From: Symsagittifera roscoffensis
Lineage: Eukaryota; Xenacoelomorpha; Acoela; Convolutidae
Assembly (NCBI RefSeq): GCF_963678635.1
Contig: NC_087070.1
Coordinates: 38,080,600 to 38,144,599, forward strand
Direction: 5' to 3'
Length of the DNA: 64,000 bases
Positions within the stretch are counted from its first letter, which is position 1. Each line of letters begins with the position of its first letter. Positions 32,617 through 43,393 of the stretch are shown piece after piece. The position numbers and the translations under genes were made by a program. The notes beneath the pieces were generated by a model. It had not been told where the DNA came from. It ran no database searches and saw only the letters and a program-made list of their open reading frames with translations.

Positions 32617-32731
32617 ATAAAGTTCGAGTTTCAATTTTGCAGCGACGAAGATCGAGTTTAGCTCTTGCAGCTTTTTATGTTTATACAAGATCACATCAAA
32701 CGATTTTTTCACTTTGAACTATCAAAAACAT

Positions 32732-32990
32732 CTATCCATCTGTTTTTCTCACGTCATGTCTATCTCTTCTCGCTATCAGCTTTCCTTGTGACTCTAGGAT
32801 GCTTTGTGATGACTGAATTATTTCAATGCACTGTCGCTCTTGCTTATTTTCTCCTCCTTTTGCTCTGCTGTCTATCTGTCATTTCATTTTTTTCTCTGCG
32901 ACTTTTTTCCTCGATGGTCTGTCTTTTATGTGATTTTATCTCTGCGACTAATTCACAGAAAGCTCTCACAAATTTTTTTAGGCCTGTCAT
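32732..32990 (-). pseudogene. Coding-like, basic helical stretch on the minus strand
   Basis: An ATG frame from 32990 to 32844 gives 48 residues (MTGLKKFVRAFCELVAEIK, later EEKSRREKNEMTDRQQSKRR). A +1 frame overlapping its end continues KQERQCIEIIQSSQSILES to a stop at 32732. The Arg/Lys/Gln-rich helical character carries across the frame change, suggesting a frameshifted gene remnant. The style recalls C-terminal helices of Myb/SANT-like proteins, but I cannot assign it. Confidence 0.3.
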
Positions 32991-33009
32991 TTTTGATTTC
33001 TGACACTCA

Positions 33010-35071
33010 GTCAGGCAACTGTGCTTATAACCTGAAATTGTAAGTTACTCAATCATGTTCCTGATTTGAATCAGAAGTGGGATGTGACGTCTCCTTAAAC
33101 TCAGAGGTTTTTTTCTGAAACTTAGCAACGAATAAGCTTTTTAAAATATAATTGTGCGTTTTTCTTACGCAGATTCAGGCAGATTTATGCAAAATAAGGA
33201 ACGTTTTAGAAAACAAAAACCAGGAAAATTAACTTTATAACAATGTTCGCGGCAGCACAACAGAAAAAAAAACAAATCAACTATGAATATTTTCATTTTT
33301 TTAAAATGATTTATTGTAATCATAAGCCATTTTGCTCCAACCGAAACTAAAGCCAATCAAAAATAGAAAGAAAATTTCGATTACATAACAAACTAATTTT
33401 ATGGTTGGAAGCAAAAAAACGAGTTGGTTATTTAAATTGAATCAAGAAACAAAATTCTTGAAACAGATTATCTAGAAACTGAAAAAGTTGTTTGGATTGA
33501 TTTTTACAAATAAAAACCAATTAATCAAAGTAAGTCTAAAAGCGATGCAGAAACGGAACACTATTCAGTGAACTATTGGATAAATGCAGCAAATCAGCGA
33601 ACCTAGTCAAGAAAATAAATAAAAGCTGAACAAACTCCTTGCATGCAAAGGGTATCAGTTTAACGACAAAGTTTGAAACGTATCAAAGTTTGAAACACAT
33701 CAAAAACTTTTTCTCCAATTTTTTTTGTAAGCAACCAAAAAAAAATTGATTTCTTTTGGCAAGTTTCCCACAAAATAAATTTTTCAATTTCTTTCTAGCT
33801 TGAAATTAAAAGACTTATTCAAAAGAATAAAAAACGGAAAGAGACATCGTTATCGTCAGAAAAAATTGACAACAAATTCTTTTTAAAATGTTTTTTTGTC
33901 TTACCTCAACCTCATTAGACCCAATTCATAAGACTTGAAGTCACCAGATAACTGAACAAAAGATTGAGCCAAAAGCTAATTCAAACGCACATTATTTTGT
34001 TATTGGACAAAAAAGTTTGACTAAAAATTAGTTCAAGTTAACGCTGATTTGGTCAACATTCCTACTTTGGTTAATGGAAGATTTTTTAGAAGGCAAGGAA
34101 AAGAATCCGAGCAAAACATATATGAGATAATAAGCATCAGGAAAACGTTCATTCTTTGATCCTTGAAGCGCTTTTGCAATAAGCTGAAAACTGCGAACAA
34201 CGAAATCCCAATCTACATTCTCAAATAACAATCAAAAACTGAAACTACTATCTGTGGAATTTCTCAGGGTTCAATCAATCAACCACCCCTGTGCAAACAA
34301 ATCATCAATAATCTACATAATGTTACAAACTCGGTGAAAGCATATTCATTCCTTGGTGATTTAGTGGCAAATCAATAGCTTTCAAACTAGAAAAATACTA
34401 TATCGTTTTAACAAAATATAAAATGCATTCATTAAAAAGGAATTTGATTTTAAAGAAAAACCTGAACAAAATTTTTGAAAAGAGGAACTGATGTTGATTA
34501 GGAAAATTGAACAATCACATGGACGCAAAATTGAATTTCAATACTGATTTTCAGTGGCCTTTTGTATAAAAAACGAAAACTTTGTGAAATACTTTGCGGA
34601 ACATCTGAAGAAACCTGATTAACACTTTTTTAAAACCTGATCATAATCCGTTAATTTTTGAATGTGGGTTTAAGCTGGACGGAACAGCCAATAATAAGGT
34701 TCCGCTCCGAAAACAAGATTTGAAACCACATCAAGTTCAACAAATTGTCCTGAAAATACGGAATTTTCAGTCTGTAACCTCTTGTCTTGTCTTGAAAACT
34801 TCAGGGTATGTTCAGTGAAGTAATCGCAAATCTACGACCTTTTCAAAAGACTAGTTAGGCTTTCAATCAAAGATTTGAATTCCTTAATGATGCATTTTGG
34901 TTTCAAAGGTTGAAAGTTTGAAACAAGAAAGAGTTTGAAGAATTACAGAAATGAGTAATTTAGTAATTTCACAAGCAAAAAAAATTAAATAGAATAGAGT
35001 AAAAAATTGTTTAATTCATGCATTTTTTTGCAATTTTTCCGAATACAGTCAAGAATCCAAATGATAGGTCT
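33010..35071. other. No gene recognised
   Basis: AT-rich sequence upstream of the second LTR element. A minus-strand 67-codon frame near 34028-34231 is the only notable opening and has no further support. Confidence 0.4.
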
Positions 35072-35378
35072 TGTGATGAGGCGACATTTAGTACCTCATT
35101 TGTTATATTGCCTTTTGCAGCCATGCTGCAGATTTTTATACCAGTCCGCTCAAGGTCACTGGTTTGGCCTGTCTGAGTGACACACTGTGTGTGATTCACT
35201 CTTATGTTCTTTTCATCGCTTGTTACATGTAAACTTTATTCAACACTTTTGTTAAATTTATTTCTATTAGTCAGAGCCTGACAAACTAAATCTAAATAAC
35301 CAAGAATCTAAACAACCAATCTAACAATTCACAATTACGAACAACCTAGTTTTGTCCTCTAAATCTCGGCAAATGTCA
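35072..35378 (+). repeat. 5' LTR of the older Ty3/gypsy element
   Basis: 307 bp, TG...CA; its final A is the first base of the gag ATG. Confidence 0.92.
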
Positions 35379-36440
35379 TGGCGCAGCCAGCAGTTCCTGT
35401 GAACGAAGACAGGACTGACCTGTTGGGTATTCCTCCGTTTTGGGCAAAACCTTCGATTAACCCGCCTTTTCTTTGGGAATCTTGGATTGGACAATTCTTC
35501 CTGGCAGTGGGGTTGAAAGATAATCTGAACCCGCAGGATGTCTTAATAGAACCCGTGGAGGTTATAGACGAACCACCTCCAAAAGCTGAGACTGTAGGTG
35601 CAACGGAAACCGCTGCGGAGACCGATGCACGTCTCCTCAGAGATCAGGCAGCGATTCGTCGTGTTAATGACTTCAATACCGAGCGCAGAAGGAAAGGCCC
35701 TAGAATAGGCCTAAACTGGTTTTATCATGAAGCAGAAGCCCGTCTGAAGTCACGGCTGTTTTTCGCTCTAGGAAACGAAGGAAAAAGACGCTTCGCGGAT
35801 TCTTACCCGCATACGGACATTAGTGTTACCTCGTTTCGGGATTTTCACCAGGCTTGCGAAGTACTATTCAAGATAGAACGCGATTTTACTGTCGAGCGCA
35901 TTAAACTGTACAATAACACCTTTATGTTGGAAAATGATACTTTTTCTTCATTTTACGCTCGTCTCAAGGCTCAAATTGCCTTGTGTAATTGGCCACGTGC
36001 TCAAGAGAGGGATACTCTGAAAGATCTTTTCATAGGACGAATTCGTGATGTGGATGTTCAACAGCAATTGATTAAAGCAAAAGCAAACTTAGAGGATACA
36101 TTTCAACTCGCCCTGGAGTGTGAAAAGGGAGCTAGCACGTCGGCCCAGTTCCAAAAACTACTCCCGCATAACCAGGTTACCGGCATCAAGGTAAAACAAG
36201 AGCCCACTTTCTCGATACAGTCATCTAGAGGAAAGCGGAATACTCCTCAGAACAACTATAATCGACAAAACACACAAAGTAACAAAAGCAACAAAGCATG
36301 CTATTTCTGTGGCAATCCTTTTAGCCTGGAACACAGAAAGTCGTGTCCCGCTCGAGAGGTTACATGCAATCTTTGCAAAAAACGAGGTCACTTTGCCAAA
36401 TGTTGTAATTCATCAAGACGGCGTGTCAATTTGGTCGATG
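35378..36440 (+). mobile_element. gag region of the older element
   Basis: Begins MAQPAVPVNEDRTDLLGIPP; capsid-like helices, then CYFCGNPF and CNLCKKRGHFAKCC knuckles. Confidence 0.85.
35379..35393 (+). other. Primer binding site, same as in the young element
   Basis: TGGCGCAGCCAGCAG, identical over 15 bases to the site at 18267, and again overlapping the gag start codon. Confidence 0.65.
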
Positions 36441-36549
36441 ATAGTGAGGCAGTGACAGACCCCTCAATCGATTGCAACTTTATAGATGCAGATTATGATA
36501 GCGAACCTGAATACAGTGTATTACAGCTAGAAAGTGCTGTTCAGATAGA

Positions 36550-39500
36550 TAGCATTGAGCTCCTCAGATCAAACAAGGGAAAACCAAGAAGTCTTAGTAT
36601 CCAACTGCGTACGGGATTGAGTTTTTTCTATTCAACTATCGACACTGGAAGTCCGGTCTCATTTATTAATAAACGTACTTGCGATTTAATATTACAACGC
36701 AACCCGTCTTTCCAATTTCGAGATGTGGCACGGTACCCCGTAGACACTCTTTATGTCGATTACAATAAAAAACCGATTCGCCTCCTTGGCTCAGTTTGTC
36801 TCCCGATCTCGTCTAGTGGTTGGAAAGTGGAAGAGGCTTGTTTCCTTGTTTCTGAGAACCGAACAAGAAATCTGCTGGGTCTAGATCTGCAAGACCAACT
36901 GGGTGTAGTGACCACCCAACTGAGGGCCGAACACGTACAGCAACTTGAAGTTCAGAGCCAAGATCCTATCTCTGATTATTGGAGTTCGTTCTTCGCCAAA
37001 AAATACGCGCATGTGTTTAATCGATTAGGAAGATCAAAGAACCACAAAGTGTTTACAAATTTCAAGTATCCTTTGGTACCGCGTCAAGTGAAGGGACGTA
37101 AAGTCCCAATTCACATCCAGGATAGAGTCGCTCAAGAGATCAAACAACTGGTAAAACAAGGTCACATTGAGAAATTGGATAAATGTACAACCGATTATTT
37201 CATAGCACCCATCGTACTAACCGCCAAGAAGGATGGCTCGATAAAACTCGCCTTAAACGCTAAACCGATGAACGCGCAAATCTGGAAGAATAAATACCAG
37301 ATGCCAAATATTCACGAACTTGTTGATTCGGTGGCCCAAATAATCACTAAAGACGTACCTGGCACCGTCTGGTTCACCTCGTTAGACTTGAAATATGCCT
37401 TCAGTCAGCTGCCGTTGTCATCATTTACCAGCAGTCACTGTAATTTCAATATTTTGTGTGGAGATGCTACGGGGACTTATCGACTTAAGACAGGGTTCTA
37501 TGGGTTGACTGACATGCCGACTGAGTTTCAAAAGGCGATGGATTGTACCTTGCACGGATTAGAAGGTGTAATCTGTTACTTGGACGACATCCTAGTAGTC
37601 ACGAAGGGAGATGTCCAAGATCACAATAAGTTGGTCGAGAGATTGATGCAGCGACTCGACGCAGAAGGCTGGGCATTGAAATTCAGTAAGTGCGAGTTCT
37701 CAGTAAACCAGCTAACTTGGTTAGGTTACGTTATAAATGAGCACGGGTACTCTCCGAAATTTTCAAAGATTGATGCGGTCCGATCACTGAAACCCCCCAA
37801 AACTTTAAAGCAGCTCCGCTCGTTTATGGGGACGTTAAATCATTTGCAACGATTCCTACCTGACCTACACACCTATACCGTTCATTTTCGAGAATCTTTA
37901 AAGGCATGCAATAAACAGTCTTTCCGTTGGGGGGAGGAACAAGATAATGCCTTCAAGAGTATTATAAACCTGTTGGCTAACATTCCCAACTTATTCCATT
38001 ATGATTCTTCAAAAAAGTCTCGGGTAAAATGTGACGCTAGTCATAACGGGTTAGGAGCATGTTTGGAACAGGAGATCGAGCAAGGGGTTTGGGCTCCAAC
38101 TGCGTTTGCCTCACGCTTCCTAAATAATGCTGAATCAAAATATAGTACGAATGAACTTGAATTGTTGGCGATCGTTTGGGCGTGCGAACATTTTCGTACT
38201 TATTTGTTGGGAAATCGTTTTCAAGTATTAACCGACCACAAAGCCATCATTTCGGCGCTAAGCGAAAATTATAATAACAAATCCTATCAGTCGCGCCTTT
38301 CACGTTGGGCGGACCGGTTACTACCCTTTGACTTCGAAGTTATTCACGTGCCTGGGGTTACGTTAGGCATTGTGGACTACCTTTCTCGACATCCAACCTT
38401 TTCAGCTCCAGCGCCATCAATTTATGATGAACTTTTTGTTGTAAAGTCTATTGAGGCTTTTAATTCGGCCTTATCATTTATTAATACACTCAATATACTT
38501 GATTCGGCTAGTAAAATATGTTCCCAGTCGCAAGAGGTCGTTGTGCCTCAAACTCTGAAATCAAACTGTTTTCTCGACCAATCAAATCACGTTATGCAAA
38601 TTCGCGCGTACGGTCTCTCACCGAGTGAGGGCGTTAAGTCATGTTGTTACGAAATTGACCAATCAGAAACCTGTATGCTAATTAATAATCGTAAACCAAA
38701 TTCGCTTGTCTGGAATCATTGTCTCCGACCTGAATTATTCAAAGATAGTTGCAAATATTCCTTCTCATCTTTTTCTAACTCAAATCAATCTCTTTTATCT
38801 CACTCATCTATCAACTACAACATGAATCCATCTGATCCTACTGGTTCCCATCCTACTGCATTACCCCACTCTGCTCTTGAACATACTAACGACAAACCAA
38901 TAACTCAACCAACTAACCTTACTAAATCACATCCGTCACACAGTTCTATGGAGGATCAAGCAGAACTTCTCTCTTTTGTCGAAAACTTCACCTTGAGTTC
39001 CCCTAACTTTCGTCGGCCGAGCCCGCGCCCTTCAGTAAGATCTCGTCAAGTAGGACGAATCTCTTGCCTGGACCAGGTGCGCCAACGTAATCGGACACGA
39101 GAGCGTGCGGCGAAGACCCGATTTGTGGCTGCTAGAACTGCCTCTAGAAGGGAGGGACACAACCAGCTTTTGGAAGCTATGAAGAAGTGCCGATTATCAA
39201 GACCGGGGAGAATCCAACTTGCTGATAAAGTTGGTGTGTACGCAATCAATGGTGGAAAACCCATTGTATCAAAGTCAAGGAAAGAAATTATGGGTCTACC
39301 AGGCTTATTCGACGCGGACCTTCTAGCCGAGCTCAGGGAGGAAGACCGATTTTTGGGCCCGATGAAACGAGCTATTAACAGCAAAGACGTTTCCAGTTTT
39401 AACAAACTCGGATCTTACATGGCCCAATTTTGGCCCAAGGCAGCGGTCGTCAACAACTGTGTGATAATTGACAACAAACTGGCCTTCCCAGAGGTTTTGA

Positions 39501-40250
39501 GACCAGCCGTCCTTGCCCGCCTTCATCGGTCGCACCCTGGCCAAGAGGCCATGATGTCAGCCTCAGAGTATATTTGGTGGCCGTTCTTGAACCGGCAGAT
39601 AGTCGACACCTGCGAGAAGTGCCGCGAGTGCACACTGTATGGTAGGAACCTAAAGCCCGTTAAAACTTTTCATTCCGCACAATCTTTGCCCCAGTTGACG
39701 GGGCCAAATCAGGAGCTGCAGTTAGATTTTGCTGGTCCTATTTTGGATGATAAAGGCGTGAAAATATTCCTCTTAGTAGCTATCGATCGCTTCTCGAAAT
39801 TTCCTTCTGTACTTATTACTAAAACTACTGGGGCTAAAAAGGTTACGAAATTTCTTGAATCTTATATCTGAATTCATGGGTTACCTCATTCTATCAGGAC
39901 TGATCACGGCTCTGGGTTTAAAAACGACATGGTACAACAATTTTGTTCTAGTAAAGGCATCAAACATATCCTTTCTCCAGTCGGAGACCATCGAGGCTCC
40001 GGTCTCGTTGAACGTATGATACAGACTATAAAACGCAAGTTAGGCACTGAACAACTGGACCCTAATTTCGGTAATTTTAAAGAAGTAATTCATCGAATAA
40101 TAGAAGATATTCATAAAAACAATCATTCTACACTTAAGAAGTCACCATTTGAAATGCACTTCGGACGTAAGCCCAATACTGAATGGTCACAAGCTTTTCT
40201 TAATATAGTTAATTCTGATTCTTCAGCACAAGGACTCGAACGCAATCTCT
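36550..40250 (+). mobile_element. pol region of the older element
   Basis: DTGSPVSF protease, QMPNIHELVD and YLDDILVV reverse transcriptase, KCDASHNGLG and TDHKAI RNase H, HRSHPGQEAM...WWPFL and VAIDRFSKFPSV integrase. Confidence 0.88.
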
Positions 40251-41790
40251 TAACGCCGGACCAAATTGCCAGTCAGGACTATAGTCGGGATCGTGTCAAA
40301 GTGGTGCCGAGGGGCAGTCTCAGTCCTCAGATTACTCCGCGCTTCAACCCAATGTTCTCACTAGAGGGAAACATTGCTGAGAGTGAACCGTACAAAGCGC
40401 TAGCTGATCTCGCCCGGGCGGCTAAGAACTGGACACAACAGAAGAGGAATCTCCCGCCAGATGGGGGAAAGCGGGTTCTACAGGAGCTGTCGAGTCGCCA
40501 TTCGGATTTGGCCCAGTCATTAAAAACAGGCCTCTCTCGCAAAACGCTATGCTTCGCGGAAGACCGATCAGCTAATACGCCTCCAGGGGCTCCAGATACT
40601 GTTCGTCGTTTACCGACACTTCAACCCCGTCGGCATTCCAAAACAAGTAAACTAGAAAAACTCCTTTTATCCGATCCTAACCGTGTGAGAGTGTTTAGAT
40701 AAATTTTAGATCGTCAGTCTGGCAAACCTCTTTTTAAGCTTGCGAAATTCAAAATTACTCGCATCACCGATCACACCTATGTTACTGACAAGGGAAAAGT
40801 TTATCGAAAAAACCATGTCTGCCTTAAGCCTAACTTCAATAATACCTTTTCAGCAACACTAGGTGGCCGTCTTCAATCTTCTGGAACGTCATCAAAAAGT
40901 GGAGGGATGAAACCTGTTACTCGCGCATCTCATCCGACGTTGCTTGAAAAACGGCCAGCTAACACGTGCCTGTCGCTACCGGCGGTGGTGGACCTTACCG
41001 TTGATTCGTCCAATGAGAGTCCTCCCGACCATCACGCTTCGCACGAAACTCGGATATCTACTCCAATGGAGAAACGAATACGATTGCATAACGAATCACT
41101 GCCTGTCACGTTTGGCAACTCATTCCTAACACCGGGCCAGTCTTCAATAGATACTAGTGTGTCTCTTCCGACCATCACTCAGCCTGTTGTCCCTACAACT
41201 CTATTTCACAGTCCTACAACTTTGGCTCCGGGTCCAAATCAGCTACCACTTGACGTCGTCGACTCCGAAAGTCCAGTTCTCCCAGGGAAGAGTGCTCAAG
41301 CAGACCCATATTCGTCGCTCCCATCTCTCTCTATCCCAGCTCAAATGGCTACGGATGATTCAGAGGGAATTCGTACTTCATCTCGAAACAAAAGGGCCCC
41401 AAAATTCTTTGGCGACCCATTACGCCACTCTGTCAAATGGGTAGAAGAAGAAAAATCGCCGGAAAATGAGGCCAACATATTGCCTACCACAAGTGCCCAA
41501 CCATCGTCACAGTCACCTAAACGGCGACCTCTCATTCGGGACCGTTCGCACTTAACTGCTCCGGAGGCGCCATTCTCATCCTCGCTGGATAAAGCTCAGG
41601 ACGAAAATTGATCGTAGCTAAAACTCTCTTTCAAACTTTCAACAAAACTTCGTATTTAACTATATTTTGTCACCATGCATTTTTACGGGATAGGGGTGCT
41701 ATCTAATATGAATGCTTAGGGGTGCAGTTTATTGATTTAATTATTGAACAATTTTTGGCTTCTCCAAAAAATTTTCCTTTCCGCGGGGAA

Positions 41791-42098
41791 TGTGATGAGG
41801 CGACATTTAGTACCTCATTTGTTATATTGCCTTTTGCAGCCATGCTGCAGATTTATTGTACCAGTCCGCTCAAGGTCACTGGTTTGTCCTTTCTGAGTGA
41901 CACACTGTGTGTGATTCACTCTTATGTTCTTTTCATCGCTTGTTAGATGTAAACTTTATTCAACACTTTTGTTAAACCTATTTCTATTAGTCAGAGCCTG
42001 ACTAACTAAATCTAAATAACCAAGAATCTAAACAACCAATCTAACAATTCACTATTACGAACAACCTAGTTTTGTCCTCTAAATCTCGGCAAATGTCA
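41791..42098 (+). repeat. 3' LTR of the older Ty3/gypsy element
   Basis: 308 bp; followed directly by the target duplication GGTCT. Confidence 0.92.
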
Positions 42099-42103
42099 GG
42101 TCT

Positions 42104-43294
42104 GTACAAACATTTAACCTTTTTTTTTCTTATACCTCATAAAAAAATTTTTTTTAAAATGGTAGATCAAACTTTTTCTAAAGACGGGATATAGGGTTTT
42201 CACATCCATTAACATCTAGTTAATTACAGCTTCTTGTTATATATCGGTTTTGTTTGAAAATGTACAGTGCTGATTTAAATTAACCGGAAAAAACGCGTTA
42301 AACTTGAAACTTAAAACGCATTTTCTCAAATTGGGTTGAGTTTAGGTGAAAACTTATGAGACAAAACTTGCTTAGAATTTTAGCAGAATTAATATGGTGT
42401 AATTTGTTTTGCGAAATTCGGGTCCGATATTTTACCCCAAAAATGGGTCATTTTGGCTTTTCTTAGTTAATCAAAAATTACGCCAAAAATACCCAGTCGA
42501 TCACAGACATAATTATATCAAAGTGAGCCCCTTACGTAGCTCAACAAACTTTAATAAGGGTATAATCTCCAAAATATTGTATAAGTTAATTTAGTTTTGT
42601 TTGATAGACAAAAAGGTCAAATGTCGAGCTTACAAGCATCAACTGCAGAAAACAAAAGTTTCAAAAGCTAAATTCACGCATATTACCAGTCGTGTTTTCA
42701 TCGAGAAAATGGGGTTAAAATTTTAGTACAATACGTCAATAAACATTGACAAGCAGGGTTGCTAGGTCAATTCAGCCGTTGATTTGGAGCTTAAGCGTCA
42801 ATCGATATTCTTTTCAAGCTTCCCTTTTCCCCCACCGGCGGGTCTCGTGGCGGGATTTTAGGCCGACCCTCGCATCTTTCCAAGATCGGATTAGGTGGTA
42901 AAGCAAAGGCAGATTACACCATTAGATGTCCATTTTCAATCGCGCGGGCGATAATCGAATTTTGCGCTCTGATTATTTACAACTGGACTCAAAATCGGAT
43001 CAATTTATAGGACTGTTTTTACTTGCTCTAAAAATTCTAAAAACTGAAATGGTAGTCCTTGCTTTTTTCCGTCTCAATAAGCAAACAAAAAATCATTGAA
43101 AAAGCAATCGCATTGAATAATCGCAGTTTGCTTAATCACTGTGCGTGGTTCGTTAGTATTATAGTTTGTGAGTCTTAAGCCTTGTACCGTCTTTATCGTA
43201 GTCTGTGTTATTTCATCCTGAGTTGTGAGTTCTCGTGAGCACTGTGAGTGTGGTTAGTCGTGAGAACCATTCGATAGTTGGACAGGAGATTGCC
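42104..43294. other. Upstream region of the coiled-coil gene
   Basis: AT-rich to 42780, then the 5S-like island. The region from about 43140 is less AT-rich with several GTGAG/GTGTG blocks and probably holds the promoter and 5' untranslated region. No TATA box is convincing. Confidence 0.35.
42826..42915 (-). ncRNA. 5S rRNA-like relic
   Basis: Read on the minus strand: ATCTGCC...TTACCACC, then CCGATCTTGGAAAGATGCGA, GGGTCGGCCT and CCCGCCACGAGACCCGCCGG. These follow the order of eukaryotic 5S rRNA (TACCACC, CCGATCTCGGAAGC, AGGGTCGGGCC, GATGGGAGACCGCC). About 12 bases near the 5' third and several others are missing, so it is a pseudogene or the head of a 5S-derived SINE. It is a G+C-rich island in AT-rich DNA. 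Confidence 0.5.
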
Positions 43295-43393
43295 ATGAGT
43301 GGTCTTGTCAGATGTTTCAGTCTTTCGAGGGAAGAATTCAGCAGTCTGCAAGAAGAGAACAACCACTATAAAGTCAAGTTGGACCGTCTCGAG
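43295..43393 (+). CDS. Coiled-coil gene exon 1
   Basis: 99 nt; ATG in context TTGCCATGAG, donor GAG|GTTAAT, phase 0. Encodes 33 residues, the last twenty already heptad-like. Confidence 0.65.

Larger units (their letters stand above)
35072..42098 (+). mobile_element. Ty3/gypsy (Metaviridae) LTR retrotransposon, older
   Basis: 7027 bp with LTRs of 307 and 308 bp (TGTGATGAGG...AATGTCA) that differ at roughly 3% of positions, and the 5-bp target duplication GGTCT at 35067-35071 and 42099-42103. Parts in order: primer site, gag with two zinc knuckles (36299-36410), protease (DTGSP near 36641), reverse transcriptase (YLDD near 37577), RNase H (about 38000-38400), integrase (about 39500-40250) and a long Ser/Pro-rich tail. 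It looks nearly whole, with about two breaks. Protein-level similarity to the element at 18008 runs through the whole pol and into the C-terminal tail, so the two are sister families. Confidence 0.92.

Noticed and set aside
32665-33003. Plus-strand 112-codon hydrophobic frame
   Set aside because: It is the T-rich complement of the minus-strand basic coding-like fragment; apparent membrane segments are a composition effect.
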